64,000 bases of DNA from Deltaproteobacteria bacterium. GTDB lineage: Bacteria > Myxococcota_A > Polyangia > GCA-2747355. The stretch spans positions 186,001-250,000 of the forward strand of contig JACKDQ010000003.1 of NCBI GenBank assembly GCA_020633415.1, in the 5' to 3' direction. A program made the translations under genes and the position numbers. Shown one piece after another: positions 26,301 to 35,183 of this stretch; position 1 is the stretch's first letter; every line of letters starts with the position of its first letter. The notes beneath the pieces were generated by a model. That model did no database searches, had not been told where the DNA came from, and worked only from the letters and a program-made list of their open reading frames with translations.

Positions 26301-26506
26301 GCTTCCCGCGCTTAGAGGACGCGGGCGGTCGGGAACCGGCGAACTGTCGCTATTGCCGAGTCTCCGAGGCCTGTCTGCGCGGTGATAGCTCGGCGCGACG
26401 CCGATTGGTCGCTTTTGCCGAACAGGCAGGCCCGAGCACGACGGCGCGACTGTGGTCTGATCTGTGGTTTCTTGGCGAGCAGGCCGACCAAGCGGAGCGC
26501 GGTTGA
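23315..26506 (+). CDS. addB: AddB-like subunit, PD-(D/E)XK nuclease of a helicase-nuclease complex
   Basis: 1063 aa. The N-terminal half has the UvrD-like fold order of AddB (LIAVPSRAMRRALLDDLL, and GLVFDQVFLLGMNRDRFPRL at about 530-550) but no intact Walker A is visible, so ATPase activity there is doubtful. The C-terminus is a RecB-type nuclease: GEVAHRVLEDV, then LVTDYKTGRP with the catalytic Asp and Lys. Four cysteines (ARCPWQAF, and NCRYCRVSEAC) match the 4Fe-4S staple of AddB nucleases. The gene ends in a TGATG overlap with addA. It prepares double-strand break ends for recombination. Confidence 0.88.
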   Translation: MVTQRDLAKRVVFGDGMPALRRALLQIIGRRDPLSDGQSLIAVPSRAMRRALLDDLLCHAPQACVGTHVLTLAGLAREVLLRGGRPLSEDPGLFSIAVRHAVLGHRELAELVAPFEDGASLASEAVSDLLSAGVAAVERPADESPRVAALLSASREVAQLLRRNQLYRSQDLLAEAAALLCANPGLLGVNAAFVIGFDDATGQGASLLRALIESTETVAVFFDRPADPIAEADVDRGSVFAERFAEQLIGDRDDWSSVHVARTERATLSCFDAPGLEAEVREVAHRCAEALANGVAPTRIAIIARDLAPYALDLRYQLVARGVPFSGGVLSPQVLPQSRVIRALAALIGEGERCSVAALVDLSADARLHADLKLALQTMGVVELDELAKIDFADLGDHYPLPLCSRLVADGDLVRVQRRSLPTTELGRVQRLAIELLAAWQALMANTQRAPIAEHLNGLNRLLGLIGGAALDDWGSLMQQAQQALGLAADFVVERREFARLLRAQLEGALAAPLGEDQDGVQLLDVANARGLVFDQVFLLGMNRDRFPRLIHSDPLLDEQARARLQRQLPLLRQKREGHDEERLLFAQLLAATKQQVTLSWQRTDDDGRSVAPSVFVERLLSAKKIEPPSHLPRSPLVALTPPFSGGRRPRTARELLWLAGLWGWRDARLFSAAYRSIGQDSASAAVLAAARLELLAQFEPELHQPAASSPDVEPAPFFGLVGSSAVDESRARNPVFVTSLEAIARCPWQAFLTRVLRVSPLPDPVSSLPLIDARLIGEVAHRVLEDVIGASLARRRRRFDPQAESIAVPRPSSERVQHSLANHARAVATEEGILLPGLWRALAERARGFVGRALDLDWPLARSVVEVVGCEQELHISLVDPAGGTLRLAAKADRIDRRGGRLLVTDYKTGRPISRAKRASTRARQLARDVAEGRRLQTALYAKAAGDGVGRFLFINPELDIELSSAELDADQRPVLDDFVRVCRTLAAAWHAGICFPRLEDAGGREPANCRYCRVSEACLRGDSSARRRLVAFAEQAGPSTTARLWSDLWFLGEQADQAERG

Positions 26507-29500
26507 TGTCGGAGCAGCTGCAGTTGATCGGCGAATTGGATCGCACCGCGCGACAGGCTAGCGTGTGCGACTTTGAACGGCCGCTCGCTTTGGAGGCGGG
26601 GGCGGGAACCGGCAAGACGGCGGTTCTGGTCGGGCGGATTGTCGTTTGGGCAACAGGGGCGGGTTGGGACAAGCACGCCAGCCCCTCGGTCGAGGAGACG
26701 GCGGCTCGTGTGCTTCAGCGCGTCTTCGCGATCACTTTTACTGATCGTGCGGCGATCGAGATGGCCGAACGCGTGGTCAGCGCGCTGAATTGTCTGGTTG
26801 ACGGGCGCGCGGTGCTTGGCGTGCCGTCTCGCTGGTTCGCCGTGGCACCCGAGGCGCTCGCCTTACGTTCCCGGGCGCTGCTCGCGCAGATCGATCAGCT
26901 CAATGTCAGTACGATTCACGCCTTTTGCCGCAAGCTGCTTGCGCAGTACCCGCTGCGCGCCGGCGTGCATCCGCAGTTTCAGGTCGACGCCGATGGCACG
27001 CTGGTTCGCGGGATCGCCGAGGCCGTCGTGCGTGATCGCATGCAGCTGGCCTATGGCGAACCGGGCGAGCCGGTATTTTTGAACCTGGCGGTCGAAGGGA
27101 TCGGTCCGCTGGCGCTTGCCGATGCCTTGGAATTGCTGGCCGATCAGGCGGTCAGTGTCAGCGATGTTGCGGAGGATGCCTACGGCGCGTCGGCAGTAGT
27201 CGCACTTGCTACCCGCCTGGTGGCCCGCCTAAATCGGCTGACCGAAGCGCTTGAGGGTGATGGTCCGCGACGCGTGCAGGCCTTGTGCGAGGCCCTGCAG
27301 GAGCTGCGCGCCCGCATCGAGCCAGTCGACCAGCTGTCGCAGCTTCGGCAACTGATCGACACGCCAGAGACCGAGCGGATGTTGGCGCGTCTCTCGCGGT
27401 TGGCCGCCGGCGTCGACCTTGTCGACCCCGCTGCGGTTGATGCAGCGTTGCGCAGCCTCTCGTACAGCATCGATGTGGTGCGCGCGGCCGATCCGAAGGT
27501 CTTGCCTGACGGTCTGCGAACGCTCAAGCCCCTGCTCGCCGAAGTCTACCGGCGCATGCGAGCGGGCGGTGTGCTCAGTTTCGCCCAACTGCTTTCGTTT
27601 GCGCGGGCGTTGGTCAGCGAGCACGCGGATATCCGGCGACAGTTGCGTGGTGCGATCGATCAGCTGCTGGTTGATGAGTTTCAGGACACCGATCAAACCC
27701 AGTGCGATCTGATTCAAGCGTTGACCTTGGACGATCAGGGGCCACGACCGCTGTTGTTTGTTGTCGGCGACCCAAAGCAGTCGATCTATGGTTGGCGTAA
27801 CGCGGATTTGTCGGCGTACGAGCGACTGGTCGATCGGATCGTCGCCGCTGGCGGACGGTGCCATCGTTTGTCGGTCAACTACCGTTCGGATGGGGCGATC
27901 TTGGCAGAGGTCGAGCGACTGATCGCGCCGGTGATGAAACGCCAGCGAGGGTTACAGCCGCAATTTCAGCCGCTGCAGGCGGGGGTCGCGCCCGGCGAGC
28001 GCTTGCCAGGGGGGCGACGTTCGGTTGAGTTTTGGGTTGCCTGGGAGGATAGCCCACAGACCAACGCCGACCAGGCCCGTCGACTGGAGGCGGTAACCTT
28101 GGCGGAGGATATTTCCGATCTTCACCGTCGACACGGCGTGCCGTGGGGGCAGCTGGCGATCTTGCAGCGCACCACGACCGCCCAGGAGGTCTATCTGCAG
28201 GAGCTCCGTCGGCTTGATATTCCCTATATCGTTGAGCGCGACCGGAGCTACTACCAACGGCGTGAAGTGATCGATGCTGCGTCGTTCGTACGGACGATCT
28301 TCGACCCGAACGATCAATTGGCGGCACTGGCTTTTTTGCGCAGTATGGCGATCGGCTTGCCCGATGCGGCGCTACAGCCGCTGTGGCGAGTGGGTTTCCC
28401 GGAGGCGCTCTGCCGACTCGATCGCCGAGATCCCCTGACGATCGCCGCTGCGGCGCAGATGGTCGATGAACTGGCGCTCTCAGCGCCCGGACTCGAGGGA
28501 ATCACTCGTTGGAAAGCATCGGTCAAACATGGCCTGCAGGTGGTCGCCGATCTGCGCTGGGCGCTGCATAACGAGCCAGCGGACCGCTTTGTCGAGCGCA
28601 TGCGCGATTCGTTGGCGTGGGAAGGGGGCGAAGCCGGGCGCTATCTCGGGATGTATCGCCTGGCAAATCTCGATCGATTCTTTCGCCGGCTGCGCGATCA
28701 GCTGTGTGCGGGCGATAGCGACCCCGGCCAGTTGTTGCGCGAGCTGCGCGCGAGTATTGCCCAGCAGCGCGCCGAAGAACAGGCGGCTATCTCCGATGAA
28801 GGGCTTGATGCAGTGCGCGTGATGACGATTCACAAGGCCAAAGGCCTGACTTTCGATCACGTCTACCTGGTTGGCGCTCACGGCGAGGCGGGACGTCGCA
28901 GTCGACAAGAACGGGCCGCAGAGACGGGCGTAGTCGATTCCGCCGCGTGTTTTCGGCTCTGGCAGCGCCCCGATTTGAATTGGGACCTGTGCCAAGAGCG
29001 CCAAGATCGCGTGGCCAACGCAGAGGCGGTGCGTACGCTTTACGTGGCGGTGACGCGACCACGTCGGCGTTTGGTGATCGCCGGACGATGGCCCGCGCCG
29101 GACAAGGCGAAGCGCCCCGTTGAGCGGGCGCTGAGTCACATCGATCTCCTTCAGCACAGGCGTGCCGCTCAGCCCGATTTGCTTCGCGCGCTCGCTGAGC
29201 GCTGCGAGCTGGTCGACGACGTCGGCGCGCGCTGGCTGTTTTGTCGCGCTGAATCCAATGCAGCGCGACGCCACGCTGCGCATCGGCCCGCGCTGGACGC
29301 GTTGGAAGCCGAAGTCGAGCGCTTGGCAGATCAGGGTGACGCGATCTGGCCGAGAGACGTTGTTTTTTCATCCGAACCGGTCGACTCGCCCATCGATCGC
29401 TCGGAACGCGTCGCCGTGGCCGTTGGCACCGTCGTGCACCGTGTGCTGCAGCTGATCGACCTCAGTCTGCCGCTCGAGTCGGCGCTAAGGGCAGAGGGTG

Positions 29501-29919
29501 AGCGTCTGGCGGCCTATTTGGCGAGCAGCGCTTTACCTCGAGCGGAATGGCCTGCGGCACAGGAGGCCTGTCAAGCTTGGCTCAAGCGCCTGGCAACTGG
29601 TCGTCTCTTGCCCCGGCTGTTTTCGATCGCTGAGCAAATCGTTGGCCGCGAGCTGCCGCTGGTCTGGCGTGATGCGAATCAGCTGCCGACCGCCGGCAGC
29701 GTTGACCTGCTCTACCGTGAGCCGAGCTCGGGGCAGCTGGTGATCGTCGACTACAAAACCGATGACGTCGATGGCGTCGACAGCGCGCGACGTCGCGCGG
29801 AGAGTTACCGGCAGCAACGGGATGGCTATCTCGCGGCGGTCGTCGCGGCTTTGGCGCCGAGTTTGCGGCCACGATTCGAATTCTGGATGCTCCGCGCCGA
29901 TCAGTGCGTCGAGCTCTGA
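26506..29919 (+). CDS. addA: AddA-like helicase-nuclease, UvrD/RecB family
   Basis: 1137 aa from ATG 26506, which overlaps the previous stop by one base. UvrD-type motifs appear in order: AGAGTGKTAVL (Walker A), ITFTDRAAIEMAERV, LVDEFQDTDQTQCDLI (Walker B), VGDPKQSIYGWRNADL, NYRSDGAIL, VRVMTIHKAKGLTFDHVYLV and TLYVAVTRPRRRLVIAG. The C-terminus is a PD-(D/E)XK nuclease with LVIVDYKTDDV. Together with the partner upstream it forms the AddAB-type complex that resects DNA ends. Both genes are very long, colinear and translationally coupled. Confidence 0.93.
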   Translation: MSEQLQLIGELDRTARQASVCDFERPLALEAGAGTGKTAVLVGRIVVWATGAGWDKHASPSVEETAARVLQRVFAITFTDRAAIEMAERVVSALNCLVDGRAVLGVPSRWFAVAPEALALRSRALLAQIDQLNVSTIHAFCRKLLAQYPLRAGVHPQFQVDADGTLVRGIAEAVVRDRMQLAYGEPGEPVFLNLAVEGIGPLALADALELLADQAVSVSDVAEDAYGASAVVALATRLVARLNRLTEALEGDGPRRVQALCEALQELRARIEPVDQLSQLRQLIDTPETERMLARLSRLAAGVDLVDPAAVDAALRSLSYSIDVVRAADPKVLPDGLRTLKPLLAEVYRRMRAGGVLSFAQLLSFARALVSEHADIRRQLRGAIDQLLVDEFQDTDQTQCDLIQALTLDDQGPRPLLFVVGDPKQSIYGWRNADLSAYERLVDRIVAAGGRCHRLSVNYRSDGAILAEVERLIAPVMKRQRGLQPQFQPLQAGVAPGERLPGGRRSVEFWVAWEDSPQTNADQARRLEAVTLAEDISDLHRRHGVPWGQLAILQRTTTAQEVYLQELRRLDIPYIVERDRSYYQRREVIDAASFVRTIFDPNDQLAALAFLRSMAIGLPDAALQPLWRVGFPEALCRLDRRDPLTIAAAAQMVDELALSAPGLEGITRWKASVKHGLQVVADLRWALHNEPADRFVERMRDSLAWEGGEAGRYLGMYRLANLDRFFRRLRDQLCAGDSDPGQLLRELRASIAQQRAEEQAAISDEGLDAVRVMTIHKAKGLTFDHVYLVGAHGEAGRRSRQERAAETGVVDSAACFRLWQRPDLNWDLCQERQDRVANAEAVRTLYVAVTRPRRRLVIAGRWPAPDKAKRPVERALSHIDLLQHRRAAQPDLLRALAERCELVDDVGARWLFCRAESNAARRHAAHRPALDALEAEVERLADQGDAIWPRDVVFSSEPVDSPIDRSERVAVAVGTVVHRVLQLIDLSLPLESALRAEGERLAAYLASSALPRAEWPAAQEACQAWLKRLATGRLLPRLFSIAEQIVGRELPLVWRDANQLPTAGSVDLLYREPSSGQLVIVDYKTDDVDGVDSARRRAESYRQQRDGYLAAVVAALAPSLRPRFEFWMLRADQCVEL

Positions 29920-30025
29920 CGCGGTCTTTCGGTACGATCGCTGGATGATATGCGCAGTTGGTCGACAGTGATATACTTGCCACGGCAGCTGGTCGCTGTC
30001 GCGTCGTGAACATAAAGGAGAGGTC

Positions 30026-30490
30026 GTGGTGTTCCAGCGAAGACTCGTTATCGGTGGCGTTGCCTTGGCTGTGGCGGTTCTATCGCTCGGCTGGGGCTGC
30101 AAGCGCAGCACTGCCGCTCAAGCGGCGGAAGCCACTCCGCCGGGAGCGGAAAACTACCGCGTTACGGTCAAAGCGCCGAGTTCGATCAAGGTTGGCGAGA
30201 CGGCCGTGGCACAGGTCGCGTTGGTGCCTCAGCAAGGTTACAAAGTTAACTTGGAGTATCCGACCAAGCTGACGGTTAGCGGTCCGAAAGCGGCTTCTCC
30301 GAGTAGTCAGGTGTTGCGCAAGAAGGACGCGAAGCGGTTCGATAAGTCGATGGCGCTATTCACACCGTCGGCGAAGATCACCGCCGCTGGAAAGCACCGC
30401 TTTACCGCGGAGCTGGCCTTTTCCGTGTGCACCGACCAAGAGTGCCAACTCAAGACCGCCAAAATCAACTGGACCGCAGCAGCGAAATGA
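30026..30490 (+). CDS. Small lipoprotein with DsbD N-terminal-like domain
   Basis: 154 aa, GTG start with AAAGGAGAGG just upstream. Signal peptide ends SLGWGC (lipobox). The C-terminal AELAFSVCTDQECQLKTAKI, a Cys-x4-Cys in a beta-rich domain, resembles the periplasmic alpha domain of DsbD, which relays electrons to secreted thiol proteins. The last four bases overlap the start of the PrkA gene (ATGA), so the two are coexpressed. Function in the envelope is inferred. Confidence 0.72.
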   Translation: MVFQRRLVIGGVALAVAVLSLGWGCKRSTAAQAAEATPPGAENYRVTVKAPSSIKVGETAVAQVALVPQQGYKVNLEYPTKLTVSGPKAASPSSQVLRKKDAKRFDKSMALFTPSAKITAAGKHRFTAELAFSVCTDQECQLKTAKINWTAAAK

Positions 30491-32727
30491 CGAAAATGCC
30501 CGTCGTTAGCCAAGGAAGCGCAGCGCTCGAAAAGATCGGCGAGGCTGTGCGCACCGCATATGTCGAGAACCGACGCCTGCTTTCCTACGCCGAGTACCTG
30601 ACTCTGGTGAAGCTCGACGCGGCTCGCCATTGTCGCAACAGCGCGCAGTACCTGCGCGACATGTTTGACTACTACGGCACAGAGAAGGTTGAGCATCCGC
30701 GTGGTCGTCGACGGCGATTTAAACTGTTCGACGCGCCTTTCGACGGTGGAGAGGCGCGTCTCGCCGGACAAGAGGACGTCCAAAACCGGATTTACGGTGT
30801 CCTTAGTAACTTTGTGCGGCAGCGCCGCGTCGATCGCTTCGTGCTTCTGCACGGCCCCAACGGTAGCTCCAAATCGACGGTGACCGATCTGATCGCTCGA
30901 GCGATGGAGCACTACAGTGCTACCGATGAGGGCGCGCTGTATCGCTTTAGTTGGATCTTTCCGGTCCGTTCGACGGGCAAAAGTGGCATCGGTTTCCATG
31001 GCGACGAAAAGGTCGCGGAGGCCACCGATAGTTACGTCCACCTCGACGAATCGGAGATCGATGCTCGCCTGCCTTGCGAGCTCAACGACCACCCGCTGCT
31101 TTTGCTGCCGCCCGAGTATCGGCAGGCGCTGTTCGCTGAGGTGCTCGACGAGAATTTCCCGCTCTCCGATTATCTGCGTACGGGGGATTTGAGCCACAAG
31201 AGCAAGCTGGTCTACGAGGCGCTGCTCGCCAGCTACAGCGGCGACTACCTGCGGGTGTTACGGCATGTGCAGATCGAGCGCTTCTATATCTCTCGGCGCT
31301 TTAGGTCTGGTACCGTGCGCGTCGAGCCGCAGATGGCTGTCGACGCGCGCAGTCGCCAAGTCACTGCCGACCGCAGCCTCTCGGCGTTGCCGGCGGCGCT
31401 ACAGAACATTGCGCTCTACGAACTCGAGGGCGATTTGGTCGATGCTAATCGCGGACTAGCCGACTACGCAGATCTGCTCAAGCGACCGATCGAGGCTTTC
31501 CGCTATCTGCTGACGGCAGTCGAGAGTGGACGTGTAGCGCTCGATCCAACCAACCTGTTTATCGACCTGGTGTTTTTGGGGAGCGCCAACTCGAACCACC
31601 TTAATGCATTTATGGAAAGCCCCGAGTGGATGTCGTTTAAGGCCCGAATGGAGTTGGTACGCGTGCCATATCTGCGCGACTACATGCGCGAGCGCCAGAT
31701 CTACGAGCTCCAGGTAACGCCGCAAACGGTTGGTTTGCGGATCGCGCCACATGCGATCAGCGTCGCCGCACTGTGGGCTGTGTTGACGCGGATGCATCGG
31801 CCGGACGCAGCTCGGTACCCGGACGAAGTCTCGTCGATAATCGGCAAGCTGACACCGCTAGAAAAGGCGGAGCTCTTTGCGACCAAGAAGGTGCCCGAAG
31901 ATGTCGGTCAGGAGGCGGGAAAGTCGCTGCGCGCTGTGCTCGAAGACCTTTACGGAGAGACCGATTCCTCGGTGATCTATGAAGGCCGCACCGGCGCGTC
32001 GCCGCGCGAGATCCGCAGCATTCTGCTCAATGCAGCGGAACGCGCCGAAGAGGGTGTGCTGACCACCGAAACGGTACTCGCCGAAATTGCTAGCCTAACC
32101 AAAGAACGGTCGGTCTACGCTTTCTTGCGCCAAGAGCCACAGTCCAACGGTTACTTTGATCACGCCCAGTTCATCGATGTCTGCCGGCACTGGTACCTCG
32201 ATCGCGTCGATGATGACGTTCGCAGCGCTTTGGGGCTGGTCGATGAGGCGAGTTACGCGGAGCTCTTTGAGCGCTACGTCAGCCATGTTACGCACCACGT
32301 GCGCAAGGAGCGGCTAAAGAACCCGATCACTGGCGAGTACGATGATCCCGACGAGTCGCTGATGCGCCAAGTAGAGCAACACCTTGATGTGGTTGAGGAC
32401 GTTGCTGAGTTTCGCCAATCGTTGATGACGCGGATTGGTGCTTGGTCGATCGACAACCCCGGGCAAAGGCCGGCCTACGCTGAAATATTCGCCGAGCAGT
32501 TCCAGCGCCTTCGCGCCCACTATCACGCCCAGCAAAAGAAGCGCGTGGGTCGCATCCTCTCTGACGCCTTGAAGGTGCTTGCCGGCGACAAATCGGCGGC
32601 CGATCCCAACCACCTTGACGAGATCAATACGATGCGCACTCGTCTCAAAGAGCCGCAGTTTGGCTATTGCGAAATCTCGCTGAAGGAATCGCTGACAGCG
32701 CTGATCCGCGATCGCTATAGTGACTAA
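30487..32727 (+). CDS. prkA: PrkA family serine protein kinase
   Basis: 746 aa, AAA-type P-loop protein. The Walker A motif FVLLHGPNGSSKSTVTDLI and the family blocks GGEARLAGQEDVQNRIYGVL, VYEALLASYSGDYLRVLRHV and the C-terminal SYAELFERYVSHVTHHVRKE match PrkA/YeaG. In other bacteria PrkA acts in stress or stationary-phase and sporulation control. ATG 30487 overlaps the lipoprotein stop; ATG 30496 is another possible start. A DacZ-like gene follows 50 bp downstream. Confidence 0.9.
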   Translation: MTKMPVVSQGSAALEKIGEAVRTAYVENRRLLSYAEYLTLVKLDAARHCRNSAQYLRDMFDYYGTEKVEHPRGRRRRFKLFDAPFDGGEARLAGQEDVQNRIYGVLSNFVRQRRVDRFVLLHGPNGSSKSTVTDLIARAMEHYSATDEGALYRFSWIFPVRSTGKSGIGFHGDEKVAEATDSYVHLDESEIDARLPCELNDHPLLLLPPEYRQALFAEVLDENFPLSDYLRTGDLSHKSKLVYEALLASYSGDYLRVLRHVQIERFYISRRFRSGTVRVEPQMAVDARSRQVTADRSLSALPAALQNIALYELEGDLVDANRGLADYADLLKRPIEAFRYLLTAVESGRVALDPTNLFIDLVFLGSANSNHLNAFMESPEWMSFKARMELVRVPYLRDYMRERQIYELQVTPQTVGLRIAPHAISVAALWAVLTRMHRPDAARYPDEVSSIIGKLTPLEKAELFATKKVPEDVGQEAGKSLRAVLEDLYGETDSSVIYEGRTGASPREIRSILLNAAERAEEGVLTTETVLAEIASLTKERSVYAFLRQEPQSNGYFDHAQFIDVCRHWYLDRVDDDVRSALGLVDEASYAELFERYVSHVTHHVRKERLKNPITGEYDDPDESLMRQVEQHLDVVEDVAEFRQSLMTRIGAWSIDNPGQRPAYAEIFAEQFQRLRAHYHAQQKKRVGRILSDALKVLAGDKSAADPNHLDEINTMRTRLKEPQFGYCEISLKESLTALIRDRYSD

Positions 32728-32777
32728 CGGTTTTCAACGCAAACGGCTTCGCCCACGGACCAACGTTTAGCTTGCCA

Positions 32778-33761
32778 ATGGACATCATCACACCAGTGCA
32801 ATCCGAGTTGCTTCGGGCCGCGGCGCAGATCGCTGCAAAAAAAGAAGTCTCCCACTTTCTCTATATTGGCGATCTGCCGCTGCCTGATGATTTGGTCAAA
32901 GCCAAATCGACCGCTCGGCGCAAACTCGTTCAGGCGGTTACCAGCGATGCTCAGCGGCGTGTCGTCGAGGCGATGGGTGTGCAGACACTCGCTTTGCCAA
33001 CCTACGACATCGCTCGTCCCGAACGGTTCAAGATCGCGTTGGTCTCGGGGATCGCCAAGGGGCTATTCAAAGACGGTGAGGTTGTGCTCGGCATCATTGG
33101 CCGCGGTCCGACGGCTTACCCAGATACGCTATACGTGGTGACGATCGGTGACGAGAAGGATAGCGTCGACACCGGCTTTGGTGTAGTCGGCACAGACCGC
33201 ATCCCTTCAGCGATTCTTGAGTCAGTGATCGACTTGGCCGTTGATATCGCTCGTGATGGTTGGGAAGGGCGGCCGTTGGGGACGCTGCTCGTCGTCGGCG
33301 ACACGCCGTCGGTGATGGAAAAGTCTCGCCAACTGACATTGAATCCGTTTCAGGGCTACTCGGAAGCGGAAAAGAACATCCTTAATCCGGCGGTGCGCGA
33401 CTCGATCAAGAACTTTGCTGTGCTCGACGGTGCTTTTGTTATCCGCGAGGACGGTGTGGTTCTTGCTGCCGGCCGCTACCTCAAGTTCGACGATGAGGCA
33501 GAGTTCGAGTTGCCCTTGGGTCTTGGTGCGCGACACATGGCCGCCGCGGGCATCTCTAAGGATACCGACGCGATCGCGATCGTTGTTTCCGAGACGAGCG
33601 GTATCGCACGCGTCTTTCAAGGCGGAACCTGCGCGCTGGAGATTCATCCCGAGCAGCGTTCGCGCCGGGCCACCGACGACTCCACCTCACCCGCGGACGA
33701 GTTCGCCGAGGAACCGACCAACGTGACGCGTGAAGAAGGCGGCAAGAAGCCTCGCAAATAG
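32778..33761 (+). CDS. DisA-N / DacZ-like diadenylate cyclase domain protein
   Basis: 327 aa. The N-terminal 190 residues form an alpha/beta domain, as in archaeal DacZ proteins. The C-terminal block is the DAC fold: DGAFVIREDGVVLAAGRYL with the DGA motif at 217-219, then LGLGARHMAAAGISKDTDAI and IVVSETSGIARVFQGG. The usual RHR motif reads R252-H253-M254, and the Thr before it is Ala, so c-di-AMP synthesis is plausible but unproven. ATG 32778 is chosen over the TTG two codons earlier. It follows prkA on the same strand. Confidence 0.8.
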   Translation: MDIITPVQSELLRAAAQIAAKKEVSHFLYIGDLPLPDDLVKAKSTARRKLVQAVTSDAQRRVVEAMGVQTLALPTYDIARPERFKIALVSGIAKGLFKDGEVVLGIIGRGPTAYPDTLYVVTIGDEKDSVDTGFGVVGTDRIPSAILESVIDLAVDIARDGWEGRPLGTLLVVGDTPSVMEKSRQLTLNPFQGYSEAEKNILNPAVRDSIKNFAVLDGAFVIREDGVVLAAGRYLKFDDEAEFELPLGLGARHMAAAGISKDTDAIAIVVSETSGIARVFQGGTCALEIHPEQRSRRATDDSTSPADEFAEEPTNVTREEGGKKPRK

Positions 33762-33965
33762 CGCCTCGGTGACGTCCGTTCTCGCCGAATCCGTTCGGCG
33801 CTTGTCCTACCATCGCGCCAGTCGACCTACATCAGCCGTGGGTGTGTCCTTGTCGCGACGGGGTTAGCTGCCCCCCCTAATCGCGTGAACTGGCTGTTTT
33901 CTCGTCGGTCGGTTTGGCACCGTCTTTGCTCTACCTGTCGTCACTTAAGACATCTTGGAGTAGTC
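33762..33965. other. Intergenic region before a Cys-rich lipoprotein gene
   Basis: About 200 bp with no gene I can support. It contains a run of seven C near 33873 and a GGAG ribosome site for the next ATG. No terminator hairpin of note was found for the upstream prkA-DacZ unit. Confidence 0.35.
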
Positions 33966-35126
33966 ATGGCTGGCCATCTGAGCGCGCTGTTAACCTGTCT
34001 TGTTCTTGTCGGCTGCGGCGTTGTCGCACCGAGCGCCGGGGGCTTCGATCCCGATAGCGTTGGTCTCGACGATCCACGGATGTGTTACGGCGATCCCGAC
34101 AAGCAAGGGCTGCCTTGCGAGATTCCGGGCTTACTGGCCTGCGAGCAGCTCGGCGACGGCAATAAGTGCAACGTTGCGACGAGCCCCGACGGACAGAGTG
34201 GTTGGACCTGCAACGTGCGCGAGAATAGCGTGCTTCGCTGCGAGAAGCCCGGCGACGTCACTGGTGGTGGCCCGAGCGGCGATAACGGCTGGCTCTGTGT
34301 CGTGTACGAGGGACGCACGCTTTGCGAAGCGAAGCCGCTGAACGGCGGATCGCTCGGCGCCGGCGATGGACAGTGGGTTTGCAGCAGCAGCGCCGAGTTC
34401 GGCATCGCTTGCGAGCAGAGCCCGACAACGACCGGGCTGCCGGGTGCACCGGGCAGCACGCCCGTTAGCGACCTGCCGCTCGGAGGCGGGCGCACCTGCT
34501 TCTGTCCCGTGTCAACGGGTAATCCCAACTACACGCTAGGGTCGGCACCCTTGGCGACGATCAGCACGAGCGAGGTAACCCGCGATGGCAAGGCTGCGCT
34601 ATACGCCAAGCTGACTTTCTCGACGCGCTTTAACGACAACACCTATGGGACTCAATCTTCGCCGTGCTGGCGCGACACGAAGAAGGGTGATCACAAGTTC
34701 AAAGACTTGGTCGGAAGCGATGCCGCCGAGTTGAAATTCACCTGTGACGGCAAGTTGGTGCTTGGCGCGGTGATCGACTACATCAGCGAGACGAGCTCGA
34801 CGCCGTCGGGCTACGACTCCCTCTGCGTCAGCGGTGGCGACGGCAGGCTGACCGCGGGCCGCGCGCAAGATGTCCTCGGTTGCACGACCTCATTGGCAGA
34901 AAACTTCAACAGCTACGGCTACGTGCTCACTAATGACTCCCCGTTGTTCAACGACTACCAACCGCCGACGGCGCAGCCCAACTGGCAGTTTGCTGTCTCC
35001 TACGGTATCTGGGTCGATAAGGCCGCGCTAACGGGCGATTGCCAGGTGCGCGTCGACTACGTGCACGCATCACCGGCCTGTGGCGGCTCCAACTCTGTCG
35101 ATGTCGAGCCCTGCGCTTGCCCCTAG
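33966..35126 (+). CDS. Large Cys-rich lipoprotein
   Basis: 386 aa, ATG 33966 with GGAG six bases upstream. Signal peptide LSALLTCLVLVGC ends in a lipobox. The N-terminal region has repeated units of the form W-x-C-x(5)-G/N-x(4)-C-E (GWTCNVRENSVLRCEKPGDV, GWLCVVYEGRTLCEAKPLN, QWVCSSSAEFGIACEQ), followed by a beta-rich domain with further paired cysteines. It is the type of exported, disulfide-rich protein repeated across this window. Surface function unknown. Confidence 0.8.
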   Translation: MAGHLSALLTCLVLVGCGVVAPSAGGFDPDSVGLDDPRMCYGDPDKQGLPCEIPGLLACEQLGDGNKCNVATSPDGQSGWTCNVRENSVLRCEKPGDVTGGGPSGDNGWLCVVYEGRTLCEAKPLNGGSLGAGDGQWVCSSSAEFGIACEQSPTTTGLPGAPGSTPVSDLPLGGGRTCFCPVSTGNPNYTLGSAPLATISTSEVTRDGKAALYAKLTFSTRFNDNTYGTQSSPCWRDTKKGDHKFKDLVGSDAAELKFTCDGKLVLGAVIDYISETSSTPSGYDSLCVSGGDGRLTAGRAQDVLGCTTSLAENFNSYGYVLTNDSPLFNDYQPPTAQPNWQFAVSYGIWVDKAALTGDCQVRVDYVHASPACGGSNSVDVEPCACP

Positions 35127-35183
35127 TGCTGCTCTGTCGGGGGCTTTGTTGGCCCGGCTGCTCAAATCCCGTAAACTTTAGAG

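Noticed and set aside
30307..31197. 296-codon minus-strand frame opposite prkA
   Set aside because: prkA family motifs on the plus strand leave no doubt about the coding strand.
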